This document shows, piece after piece, positions 1-6,472 of a stretch of 18,874 nt of DNA. A program made the translations under genes and the position numbers. Where the stretch lies: positions 1 through 18,874 of the forward strand of contig ONVT01000328.1 in assembly GCA_900321365.1 (NCBI GenBank). Direction: 5' to 3'. The notes beneath the pieces are model-generated. The model was not told the origin of the DNA. It saw only the letters and a program-made list of their open reading frames with translations, and did not search any database. This DNA is from an uncultured Eubacteriales bacterium. GTDB lineage: Bacteria; Bacillota_A; Clostridia; Lachnospirales; Lachnospiraceae. The number at the start of each line of letters is the position of its first letter. The stretch's first letter is position 1.

Positions 1-3
1 AAA

Positions 4-76
4 AGCTGCTGACCAGAATCGAACTGGTGACCTCCACATTACCAATGTGACGCTCTACCGACTGAGCCACAGCAGC
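4..76 (-). tRNA. tRNA-Thr (anticodon GGT)
   Basis: Read on the minus strand, a complete cloverleaf can be folded. The 7-bp acceptor stem is GCTGCTG with CAGCAGC, the D arm carries GGCTCAGTCGGTAGAGC, and the T arm ACCAG/CTGGT closes a TTCGATT loop. The anticodon loop TTGGTAA is closed by a 5-bp stem that includes one T-G pair, giving anticodon GGT, which reads the threonine codon ACC. The discriminator base is T and the 3' CCA is not encoded, so it must be added after transcription. It lies downstream of secG but has its own promoter. Confidence 0.95.
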
Positions 77-99
77 TTATTGACAATATCGTCAACGAG

Positions 100-127
100 A
101 CGGATTCTACCACAGGGCAGAATCCGT
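100..127. repeat. Perfect 9-bp inverted repeat over the tRNA promoter
   Basis: ACGGATTCT (100-108) and AGAATCCGT (119-127) form a perfect inverted repeat with a 10-base centre. It covers the -10 box and most of the spacer of the tRNA-Thr promoter. It could be a protein-binding dyad, or an RNA hairpin ending secG readthrough, but no T-run follows it on the minus strand. On the plus strand a T-run follows about 10 bases later, but no plus-strand gene precedes it. Confidence 0.6.
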
Positions 128-132
128 GTCAA
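104..132 (-). promoter_or_regulatory. Promoter of tRNA-Thr
   Basis: On the minus strand a perfect -35 box TTGACA (127-132) is followed after exactly 17 bases by TAGAAT (104-109). A start near position 97 would give a leader of about 20 bases before the tRNA 5' end. That leader contains a small dyad (TTGAC at 80-84 with GTCAA at 91-95). The strength of the match fits a stable-RNA promoter. Confidence 0.8.
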
Positions 133-152
133 TTGTTTTTTGCGTCTGCACG

Positions 153-485
153 TTACTGCGCTTCTGTTGATACAGCCTCTGCCGTATCCGCGCCGGTAGC
201 GGAAGCCTCTGACTCAGCCGTTACAGTCTGTACAGCTGCAGAAGAAGAGGAAGAGGAATCCGGAATCATGTTCAGCGCGAGCGCAATGATCAGGAACGCG
301 GCGGCAAGAACCTTCGTAATCCGGATCAGGTTGCCTTCCATGGACCTGCTTTTGTTCTTTCCCCAGTAAGAATCGCCGATGCCGCCGATGGAACCCAGGC
401 CTGCCGCCTTTCCTTCCTGCATCAGCACGATCACGACCATTCCGATACAGACCGCCAGAAAGATAATCGTTAAAAAGATCTTCAT
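153..485 (-). CDS. secG: Preprotein translocase subunit SecG
   Basis: This is the small membrane subunit of the SecYEG protein-export channel. The 110-residue protein has two membrane segments (about residues 2-22 and 57-74). They flank the family's conserved cytoplasmic loop, with QEGKAAGLG and GGIGDSYWGKNKSRSMEG visible at about 23-52. The C-terminal third is a Ser run followed by an Ala/Thr/Glu-rich, presumably disordered tail, longer than in E. coli SecG outside its own low-complexity tail. The ATG at 485 has AAGGAG nine bases upstream. A dedicated promoter lies at 540-568, so it need not depend on rlmB transcription. The six-serine run is coded by alternating TCC/TCT codons, a slippage-prone tract. 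Confidence 0.93.
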   Translation of the reverse strand: MKIFLTIIFLAVCIGMVVIVLMQEGKAAGLGSIGGIGDSYWGKNKSRSMEGNLIRITKVLAAAFLIIALALNMIPDSSSSSSAAVQTVTAESEASATGADTAEAVSTEAQ

Positions 486-516
486 ACCCTGTTACTCCTT
501 GTCCATTCAGATGAGA

Positions 517-531
517 TGCCGCCATGCGGCA
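517..531 (-). other. Stem-loop at the 5' end of the secG leader
   Basis: TGCCGC (517-522) and GCGGCA (526-531) pair perfectly around a three-base loop. The hairpin begins one or two bases after the transcription start predicted from the secG promoter, so it would cap the 5' end of the mRNA. It lies about 30 bases upstream of the secG start. No T-run follows, so a terminator role is unlikely. Confidence 0.5.
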
Positions 532-539
532 CAAATGAC

Positions 540-568
540 ATAATACCACTACCCACGCATGCAATCAA
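540..568 (-). promoter_or_regulatory. Promoter of secG
   Basis: On the minus strand TTGATT (563-568) and TATTAT (540-545) are separated by 17 bases, a good sigma-A-type match (4/6 and 5/6). It lies just after the rlmB stop codon. A start near 533 would give a secG leader of about 48 bases. Confidence 0.6.
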
Positions 569-581
569 GCCTAAAAAAGTT

Positions 582-1358
582 TTATTTCATCCTCTGACGG
601 ACAATCTCATAGGCAAGCACTCCCGCCGCGACGGAAGCATTCAGGGAATCGATATCTCCCTTCATCGGAATCGAAGCCCTCATATCGCATTTTTCCTTCA
701 CAAGCCTCCCGACGCCGCTACCCTCGGAGCCAATCACCACCCCGACCGGACCGGTAAGATTCAGGTCATACATGACATCTCCGTCCATATCGGCGCACAC
801 AAACCACAGCCCCTTCTGCTTCAGTTCCTCAATGGTCTGGGCAAGATTCTGGACCCTCGCCACCGGCGTAAAGCTGACCGCCCCGGCGCTTGCCCTCGCA
901 ACGGCCGCCGTCAGTCCCACGGACCTGCGCTTCGGAATGATCACGCCATGCGCTCCGCACAGGTTCGCGGTCCGGATAATCGCGCCAAGGTTATGCGGAT
1001 CCTCGATCCCGTCCAGCAGAAAGAGAAACGCGTCCTCCCCCTTCTCTCTGGCTCTGAGCAGAATATCTTCCACCTGCGCGTACTCATACGCCGCAGTATG
1101 TGCGATCACACCCTGATGATGTCCGGTCTGTGACATCCTGTCCAGCCGTTCTTTCGGGACATAATCCACTGTCGCGTCCGACTTCTTCGCCCTGCGGATC
1201 AGATCAAGAACAGGCCCGTCCCTCAGCCCCTCCTGCACGTAAAGCCTGTCCACTGTCCTGCCGGAGCGGAACGCTTCACGAACAGCGTTCCGTCCCTCCA
1301 CCAGGGTTTCCTGTTCTTCCGTGTTCCGGAAATCTGTTCCCTCTTCCTCTGGTCTCAT
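582..1358 (-). CDS. rlmB: 23S rRNA 2'-O-ribose methyltransferase RlmB (TrmH/SpoU family)
   Basis: It is predicted to use S-adenosylmethionine to methylate a guanosine ribose in 23S rRNA (G2251 in E. coli numbering). The 258-residue protein has an N-terminal substrate-binding domain (about 15-90, with LVEGRNAVREAF) and a C-terminal SPOUT knot domain. The three family motifs are clear: DPHNLGAIIRTAN at 120-132, VVIGSEGSGV at 207-216 and SLNASVAAG at 238-246. I chose the ATG at 1358 because AAGGAG precedes it by six bases; an in-frame ATG at 1373 has a weaker site. It follows mrnC by 19 bases, in line with mrnC and cysS as one translation/RNA-maturation operon. Other TrmH-family rRNA targets are possible, but the size fits RlmB. 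Confidence 0.92.
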   Translation of the reverse strand: MRPEEEGTDFRNTEEQETLVEGRNAVREAFRSGRTVDRLYVQEGLRDGPVLDLIRRAKKSDATVDYVPKERLDRMSQTGHHQGVIAHTAAYEYAQVEDILLRAREKGEDAFLFLLDGIEDPHNLGAIIRTANLCGAHGVIIPKRRSVGLTAAVARASAGAVSFTPVARVQNLAQTIEELKQKGLWFVCADMDGDVMYDLNLTGPVGVVIGSEGSGVGRLVKEKCDMRASIPMKGDIDSLNASVAAGVLAYEIVRQRMK

Positions 1359-1377
1359 TCCTGTCTCCTTCATGCTC

Positions 1378-1830
1378 TCAGATCCTGCCGGGCGCAGGCT
1401 TATCCAGCTCTTCTCTGATCAGCTCAAGGATCCTCTCGTACTGCCCTGTCAGATAAAGGTATCCCACCAGACATTCAAATGCCGTCGCCTCGAGATAGTC
1501 TTCCATGTCCGCGTTCTTCGCCTTATGGGCAGGTTTCGCGTTCCGCCCCCTCCTGCAGACCGACTGCTCCTGCTGCGTCAGGCACTTCGCGATGCGTCTC
1601 ATCAGCGCGGCCTGGGAGCGTGCGTTGACGATCCCGGAGGCCTTCTGGTGCAGCCTGTCCGGATTCGTCATCCCCCGGCCAAGAAGAACACTGCGGACGA
1701 TCAGGTCACAGACGGTATCACCGACCCAGGCAAGCGCCAGCGGCGGATACTGTGACCAGTCCTTATCCGGAAGATTCATGGTGGACCGGATCACTGCCGC
1801 CAGGCTGCCTGTTCTCAGTTCCTCTTCCAC
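1378..1830 (-). CDS. mrnC: Mini-ribonuclease III
   Basis: This small RNase III-like dimer lacks a double-stranded-RNA-binding domain. In Bacillus it trims 23S rRNA precursor ends. The 150-residue protein is one RNase III catalytic domain: the ALAWVGDTVCDL helix with its metal-binding Asp is at about 32-43, KASGIVNARSQA at 63-74, and the second acidic patch is in YLEATAFECLVGYLYL at about 112-127. The start is a GTG at 1830, inside the last codons of cysS and preceded by GGGAGGG six bases away, so the genes overlap by 16 bp and are probably translationally coupled. The cysS-mrnC-rlmB order is common in Firmicutes and strengthens the call. Confidence 0.93.
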   Translation of the reverse strand: MEEELRTGSLAAVIRSTMNLPDKDWSQYPPLALAWVGDTVCDLIVRSVLLGRGMTNPDRLHQKASGIVNARSQAALMRRIAKCLTQQEQSVCRRGRNAKPAHKAKNADMEDYLEATAFECLVGYLYLTGQYERILELIREELDKPAPGRI

Positions 1831-3221
1831 TTGACACCCTCCCTGGTATCAAGGAGCGTGATCCCCATACCGGCGAGCTGATCACGGATCTCATCCGCGC
1901 GGGCGAAGTTCTTCGCTTTTCTCGCAGCCTGGCGCTCTTCGATCAGGGCCTCGATCTGAGAATCCAGGACTTCTTCCTTCTTCTCAAACTGCATGCCCAG
2001 GATGTCACCCAGATTCAGGATCTCCTCCCTGACCGCGCAGGCGAATTCCTTCGAGCTTTCCTCATTCACTTCGCTGTTCGCGAAACGGACCAGATCAAAT
2101 ACCACGGCCAGTGCGTCCGCCGTATTGATATCGTCATCCATCGATGCGTCAAACCGCTGCGAAAACTGTGCCAGGCTGTCTGCCTTCTCCTTCTCGTCAG
2201 CCGATGCCTGTTCCGTCTTCGCGTTTGCGATCAGGAAATTCAGATTGTCCACCGCGTTCCGGATCCGCTCCAGGGCGGACTTCGCGCTCTCCATCAGATC
2301 GTGGGAGAAGTTCAGCGGACTTCTGTAATGAGCGCTCAGCATGAACATGCGGAGAACCTGAAGCTCATAGTGGTTCTCAATATCCCGCACAGTGAAGAAA
2401 TTCCCCAGCGACTTCGACATCTTTTTATTGTCGATATTCAGGAACGCGTTGTGCAGCCAGTAGTGCGCGAACGGTACGCCGTTGCAGCACTCAGACTGCG
2501 CGATCTCATTTTCATGGTGTGGGAAGATCAGATCCTCTCCGCCTGCATGAATGTCAATCGTATCGCCAAGATACTTGCGCGACATGACAGAGCATTCGAT
2601 GTGCCATCCCGGTCTTCCCTCGCTCCACGGAGACTCCCAGAAGGGTTCCCCTTCCTTTTTCGGCTTCCAGAGCACAAAGTCCAGCGGATCCTCCTTCTCG
2701 TCCTCACCGCTCACCAGCAGATCCCTGCCGCCGGAACGGAGGTCATCCAGGTTCTTGTGGGAGAGTTTTCCGTACTGGGGATCCTTCCTTGTACTGAAAT
2801 ACACCGTCCCATTCTTCTCGTAGGCGTATCCTTTGTCAATCAGCGCGCTGATCATGTCGATCATTCCGCCGATCTCCTGCGTCGCCCTGGGATGCATGGT
2901 GGCAGGACGTACATTCATATGCTCCATGTCCTGCTTACACTCCTTAATATAACGCTCGGACACCTCCTGCGCGCTGATCCCCTCTTCGATGGACTTTTTG
3001 ATGATCTTGTCATCCACATCCGTGAAATTTGAAACGTAGTTTACCTCGTAGCCCCTGTGCTCCAGATAGCGGCGGAGCGTGTCGAAGACGATCATCGGAC
3101 GCGCATTGCCGATATGAATCAGGTCATAGACCGTCGGCCCGCACACATAGATAGAAACCTTTCCGGGTGTGATCGGCACAAATTCTTCTCTCTTCTTTGT
3201 CAGTGTATTGTACAGCAGCAT
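1815..3221 (-). CDS. cysS: Cysteinyl-tRNA synthetase
   Basis: A class I aminoacyl-tRNA synthetase that charges tRNA-Cys in the cytoplasm. Of the 468 residues, CGPTVYDLIHIGNARP (27-42) carries the HIGH-like motif HIGN and the first zinc-binding Cys27. The other likely zinc ligands are Cys210 (WHIECS), His235 and Glu239 (FPHHENE). KKMSKS at 266-271 is the second nucleotide-binding signature. A DALR-type helical domain and the anticodon-binding C-terminus follow. I chose the ATG at 3221 because GGAGG sits six bases upstream; the in-frame ATG at 3236 overlaps that site. No T-box leader is visible in the 107 bases before it. It overlaps mrnC and has a probable promoter at 3290-3318. Confidence 0.96.
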   Translation of the reverse strand: MLLYNTLTKKREEFVPITPGKVSIYVCGPTVYDLIHIGNARPMIVFDTLRRYLEHRGYEVNYVSNFTDVDDKIIKKSIEEGISAQEVSERYIKECKQDMEHMNVRPATMHPRATQEIGGMIDMISALIDKGYAYEKNGTVYFSTRKDPQYGKLSHKNLDDLRSGGRDLLVSGEDEKEDPLDFVLWKPKKEGEPFWESPWSEGRPGWHIECSVMSRKYLGDTIDIHAGGEDLIFPHHENEIAQSECCNGVPFAHYWLHNAFLNIDNKKMSKSLGNFFTVRDIENHYELQVLRMFMLSAHYRSPLNFSHDLMESAKSALERIRNAVDNLNFLIANAKTEQASADEKEKADSLAQFSQRFDASMDDDINTADALAVVFDLVRFANSEVNEESSKEFACAVREEILNLGDILGMQFEKKEEVLDSQIEALIEERQAARKAKNFARADEIRDQLAGMGITLLDTREGVKWKRN

Positions 3222-3278
3222 AGGGATCCTCCACATCTCTTAGCCATCAGGATCTGCGGCAGAATGCAGTTCCTTTCA

Positions 3279-3288
3279 GAAACGTTTC
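3279..3288. promoter_or_regulatory. Palindrome GAAACGTTTC at the cysS transcription start
   Basis: This perfect 10-bp palindrome has a central CG step and lies two bases downstream of the predicted cysS -10 box, covering the likely start of transcription. The shape resembles operators of LacI-family regulators, but it does not fit the full CcpA cre consensus. It is a candidate operator only. Confidence 0.35.
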
Positions 3289-3289
3289 A

Positions 3290-3318
3290 AGTGTATTCAG
3301 CGATGCAGGATTTGTCAA
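3290..3318 (-). promoter_or_regulatory. Promoter of cysS-mrnC-rlmB
   Basis: On the minus strand a perfect TTGACA (3313-3318) is followed after 17 bases by TACACT (3290-3295, 4/6 match). It starts about 10 bases after the ispF stop codon and would give a leader of about 60 bases for cysS. Confidence 0.6.
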
Positions 3319-3328
3319 CGGCACACAT

Positions 3329-3832
3329 TCATCCGCAGCCGGGATCCGCACGATGAAGCTCTGACTCGCAAAGCATACAGACTGCCTGCGCGGCAATGCC
3401 TTCCTCCCGCCCGGTGAACCCCAGTCTCTCCTCGGTCGTGGCCTTGATCGAAACCTGCCCGCAGCTGATGCCGAGTGCGTCGGCAACGTTCTGCCGCATG
3501 GCGTCAAGATGAGGCATCATCTTCGGCCTCTGCGCGATGATGACCGCGTCGATGTTCCCGACTTCGTACCCGTTTTGGGCAAGCAGTTCTCCGGTCTTCC
3601 TCAGAAGGATCATGCTCGAGATCCCTTCATATTCCGGGTCAGTATCCGGGAAATGCTGCCCTATGTCGCCCAGCGCGGCACCGCCGAGCAGGGCGTCCAT
3701 GATCGCATGGACGATAACATCCGCATCCGAATGTCCGAGCAGCCCCTTCTCAAAAGGAATCTCCACTCCTCCGAGGATCAGCTTCCTGTCCGGGGCGAGC
3801 CTGTGTACATCATATCCGATTCCGACTCTCAT
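3329..3832 (-). CDS. ispF: 2-C-methyl-D-erythritol 2,4-cyclodiphosphate synthase
   Basis: This enzyme of the MEP isoprenoid pathway cyclises CDP-methylerythritol 2-phosphate to MEcPP with loss of CMP, as a metal-dependent trimer. The start [12 protein letters not shown] holds the first metal ligands (Asp and His of DVH). [18 protein letters not shown] supplies the third His, and FPDTDP and [17 protein letters not shown] are further signatures. At 167 residues it is slightly longer than the usual 155-160, through a short Asp/Gly/Cys-containing tail. The ATG at 3832 matches the family start; an ATG three codons upstream (3841) is possible, and neither has ideal ribosome-site spacing. A 6-bp hairpin (3859-3864 with 3871-3876) lies just upstream. 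ispD is not adjacent. Confidence 0.95.
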   Translation of the reverse strand: MRVGIGYDVHRLAPDRKLILGGVEIPFEKGLLGHSDADVIVHAIMDALLGGAALGDIGQHFPDTDPEYEGISSMILLRKTGELLAQNGYEVGNIDAVIIAQRPKMMPHLDAMRQNVADALGISCGQVSIKATTEERLGFTGREEGIAAQAVCMLCESELHRADPGCG

Positions 3833-3933
3833 CTTCTCCATTTCTCCATGCCATACCGGCCTGGCAGTTTCCAGGCATCAACGCCATACAGGATGATCTG
3901 CGCATCGCCGGACAGCGCTAAAGTATAATTCAC
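3829..3933 (-). CDS. Possible 34-codon bridging ORF between lon and ispF
   Basis: A GTG (3933) overlaps the lon stop codon. An open frame of 34 codons then runs to a TGA that overlaps the ispF ATG in an ATGA arrangement. AAGG lies eight bases before the GTG. The predicted peptide (starting [12 protein letters not shown], ending GMEKWRR) resembles nothing I recognise. The double overlap is what one expects from translational coupling that carries ribosomes from lon to ispF, but a frame this short can arise by chance. No terminator is seen in this interval. Confidence 0.25.
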   Translation of the reverse strand: MNYTLALSGDAQIILYGVDAWKLPGRYGMEKWRR

Positions 3934-6362
3934 TCAACCGGCCTTATCGCGATGGGATTCTTCTCAAGTCCCCAGAGCGCTTCCAGGTTCCCGAAGGGAT
4001 CCGCCGGAATGCCGGACTTCTTCTTTTTGCCCTTCTTCTCGGATACCGTAGGATGAAGGTCCAGTTTCTCCAGCACGTCGCTGACCTTTTTCACCGGGAA
4101 GATCTGCAGCGCGCTCTTCACTTCCTCCGCGACCTCCTCCAGGTCTTCCCTGTTCTCTTCAGGGATAAACACCTTCCTGATCCCGGCTCTCTGCGCAGCC
4201 ATCAGCTTCTCGGGAAGACCTCCGATGGGCATGACTCCACCGCGCAGCGATACTTCGCCGGTCATTCCCCACTCCGGGCTCACCTCGCGTCCGGTTACAA
4301 GGGAGGCCAGAGCGCTCGTCAGGGTAATTCCCGCGGACGGGCCATCCTTCGGGATCGCACCCTCCGGAACATGGATATGGAGGTCATTTTCCGTGAACAG
4401 TTTGACCTTATCCGGATACATCGCCTTGATCAGGGAGACCGCAATCTGCACAGACTCCTTCATGACATCTCCCAGCTGGCCGGTGATGATCACTTTTCCG
4501 CTTCCCTTTGTAAAGAGGGTCTCGATAAAGAGAATCTCACCGCCCGCCGCCGTCCATGCGAGGCCTGTCACGATTCCCGGCCGCTTCTCCTCATGCACCG
4601 AGTCGTGGCGGATCGGCTTCTGATCCAGATATTTCCTCAGGTTCTCAGGGGAAACAATGACCTTCCTGTGCCCATCCTTCCCCTTCTCTTTCTTCCCGGA
4701 ACGCTTTCCGGCCTTGTTCTCCACCACCTCAACGGCAGCATATCTGCAGAGTGTGTCCATCTGCTTTTTCAGGCCGCGGACTCCGCTCTCACTCGTAAAC
4801 TGGTCGATGACAGCACGTATCGTGTCATCCGGAACCTCCAGCTCACTCTCACTGATTCCGGTCGCCTTCCTCGCCCTGGGGAGAAGGTGCCGCTTCGCGA
4901 TCTGGAACTTCTCCACCGCAGTGTATCCCGGAAACTGGATCACTTCCATGCGGTTGAGCAGCGGCTCTGGGATCGTGTCTGTCGTATTCGCCGTGCAGAC
5001 GAACAGTACATCCGAAAGATCATAGGGCACATTCATATAATGATCCGTAAAGCTGAAATTCTGCTCCGGATCCAGAACCTCGAGCAGCGCGCTCGAAGGA
5101 TCTCCGCTGTAATCCCTGCTCAGCTTGTCAACCTCATCCAGGACAATGACCGGGTTGGAAGTGCCGGCATTCTTCATCGCGTTCATCAGGCGGCCCGGCA
5201 TGGCGCCGATGTATGTCCTGCGGTGTCCGCGGATCTCGGCCTCATCGCGCACTCCGCCGAGGGAGATCCGGACGTATTTCCGTCCCAGTGCCTTTGCGAT
5301 GCTCTGGCCGATGCTGGTCTTTCCGGTGCCCGGTGCCCCGACGAAAAGAAGGATTGAGCCCGACTGTTTCCTGTTCAGGCTCATGACAGCCAGCTGCTGG
5401 ATGACCCTGTTCTTAACCTTTTTCAGGGCATAATGATCTTCATCCAGGATCTCTCTGGCCTTATCAAGATTGATCTTCTTATACTTCGCCTTCTTCCATT
5501 CCAGTGAAGTCACGAAATCGAGGTAGTCATACAGCAGGCCATACTCATGGGAGTTCTTTCCCTCCTGCTTCATCCGTCCGAGAACCTTGTCCGCCTCTCT
5601 GCGCGCGGTCTCATTCATGCCGGACTCCTCGATCTTTTTCTGGAATCTGGACACGTCCGAAACATTTTCCGGATGCATATTGTCCAGCTGGTCCTGAAGA
5701 AAGCCAATCTGTTTCTTCAGCGCATCTTCGCGGTAAAGCTTCTCATTTGTCTCCTTCGCATGCTCCTGAGCCTCCGTGCTCACGTCGGAGACCGCGATGA
5801 AGCCATACAGCGCCTGCTCGATCAGCTCAAGCCGCTCCGACTCCCTGTCGACCTCGAGGATGTGATACTTCTCTTCCGCGTCAAGCGTCAGGTACGCACT
5901 TAGCGCGGTGATGCACTCCTCGGCACTTTTCCACCGGGTGACGTAAGCCCTTGCCATGAGTCCCCAGGGAAACTTCTTCAGGAATTCATACAGACGGCTC
6001 TTCATCGCCTCCAGGCTGATCTGGCGGGATTCCTCATCCACGTCCCGGATATCCTCCCGGACCACGGCCTGAGCGAAGATCTCCCTCTCGGAAACCAGTA
6101 TACTGCCGATCTCCATCCTGTCTTCCGTGCGCACCGAGATATCCCCGTCGTCATCCACGGACTCTATAACGCCGTTCAGCCCGATGGGATAAAAGTCCTC
6201 CTGTGTCAGGCTCTTCCTGCTCTTCTCGTTTTTCTGGAACAGGAACAGTACCTTATCTCCCTCCCGCATCTTCGCGGCAGAGGTCTCATCAAAAAAATCC
6301 TTCTTGAATGTCAGTGAAATATTCGGAAGGATAATCATGTTGTAAACTGGTATTGTAATCAT
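3930..6362 (-). CDS. lon: ATP-dependent protease Lon (LonA type)
   Basis: A cytoplasmic AAA+ serine protease that unfolds and degrades damaged and regulatory proteins. The 810 residues show an N-terminal LON substrate-binding domain (1 to about 190), a coiled-coil linker (about 200-300), Walker A GAPGTGKTS (342-350), Walker B VIVLDEVD (405-412), and the protease domain with catalytic Ser676 in PKDGPSAG and Lys719 in GGLPEKL. It has a Lys-rich insertion (about 549-567) in the small AAA subdomain and a Lys-rich C-terminal extension (about 775-810) beyond the usual end. The ATG at 6362 is preceded by GGAGGAGGA eight bases away. Its promoter overlaps a CIRCE element, so heat-shock control is predicted. 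Confidence 0.96.
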   Translation of the reverse strand: MITIPVYNMIILPNISLTFKKDFFDETSAAKMREGDKVLFLFQKNEKSRKSLTQEDFYPIGLNGVIESVDDDGDISVRTEDRMEIGSILVSEREIFAQAVVREDIRDVDEESRQISLEAMKSRLYEFLKKFPWGLMARAYVTRWKSAEECITALSAYLTLDAEEKYHILEVDRESERLELIEQALYGFIAVSDVSTEAQEHAKETNEKLYREDALKKQIGFLQDQLDNMHPENVSDVSRFQKKIEESGMNETARREADKVLGRMKQEGKNSHEYGLLYDYLDFVTSLEWKKAKYKKINLDKAREILDEDHYALKKVKNRVIQQLAVMSLNRKQSGSILLFVGAPGTGKTSIGQSIAKALGRKYVRISLGGVRDEAEIRGHRRTYIGAMPGRLMNAMKNAGTSNPVIVLDEVDKLSRDYSGDPSSALLEVLDPEQNFSFTDHYMNVPYDLSDVLFVCTANTTDTIPEPLLNRMEVIQFPGYTAVEKFQIAKRHLLPRARKATGISESELEVPDDTIRAVIDQFTSESGVRGLKKQMDTLCRYAAVEVVENKAGKRSGKKEKGKDGHRKVIVSPENLRKYLDQKPIRHDSVHEEKRPGIVTGLAWTAAGGEILFIETLFTKGSGKVIITGQLGDVMKESVQIAVSLIKAMYPDKVKLFTENDLHIHVPEGAIPKDGPSAGITLTSALASLVTGREVSPEWGMTGEVSLRGGVMPIGGLPEKLMAAQRAGIRKVFIPEENREDLEEVAEEVKSALQIFPVKKVSDVLEKLDLHPTVSEKKGKKKKSGIPADPFGNLEALWGLEKNPIAIRPVE

Positions 6363-6395
6363 ATGGTTGTCCTCCTCCGGGTAATCTGTTAGTCA

Positions 6396-6424
6396 ACCAT
6401 ACCATTAATTATTAGCAGTGTCAA
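6396..6424 (-). promoter_or_regulatory. Promoter of lon
   Basis: On the minus strand a perfect TTGACA (6419-6424) is followed after 17 bases by TATGGT (6396-6401, 4/6 match). Transcription would start near 6389. The lon ribosome site GGAGGAGGA is at 6370-6378. The -35 box is embedded in the CIRCE element. Confidence 0.75.
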
Positions 6425-6438
6425 TGCTTGAGTGCTAA
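6412..6438. promoter_or_regulatory. CIRCE operator (HrcA binding site) of lon
   Basis: On the lon coding strand a perfect left arm TTAGCACTC (6430-6438) is followed by a 9-base spacer and CACTGCTAA (6412-6420). The established CIRCE consensus is TTAGCACTC-N9-GAGTGCTAA, so the site matches 16 of 18 arm positions with the exact spacing. It covers the whole -35 box and the start of the spacer of the lon promoter, where bound HrcA would block RNA polymerase. HrcA itself is not in the window. Confidence 0.85.
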
Positions 6439-6472
6439 TTAAATTGTGTAAAATCTGTATCCTGCCTGCAAG

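Noticed and set aside
517..531. Hairpin as terminator of rlmB
   Set aside because: No T-run follows on the minus strand and it lies downstream of the secG promoter.
1752..3032. A 426-codon plus-strand open frame
   Set aside because: It is antisense to cysS and mrnC, whose motifs are unambiguous.
3222..3236. Upstream ATG at 3236 for cysS
   Set aside because: The GGAGG at the right distance from the ATG at 3221 lies within these first codons, and the family start fits the later ATG.
3222..3328. T-box riboswitch expected upstream of cysS in many Firmicutes
   Set aside because: The gap is only 107 bases and has no T-box sequence, specifier stem or terminator/antiterminator pair.
4053..5357. 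A 434-codon plus-strand open frame
   Set aside because: It is entirely antisense to lon with no recognisable domain or ribosome site.
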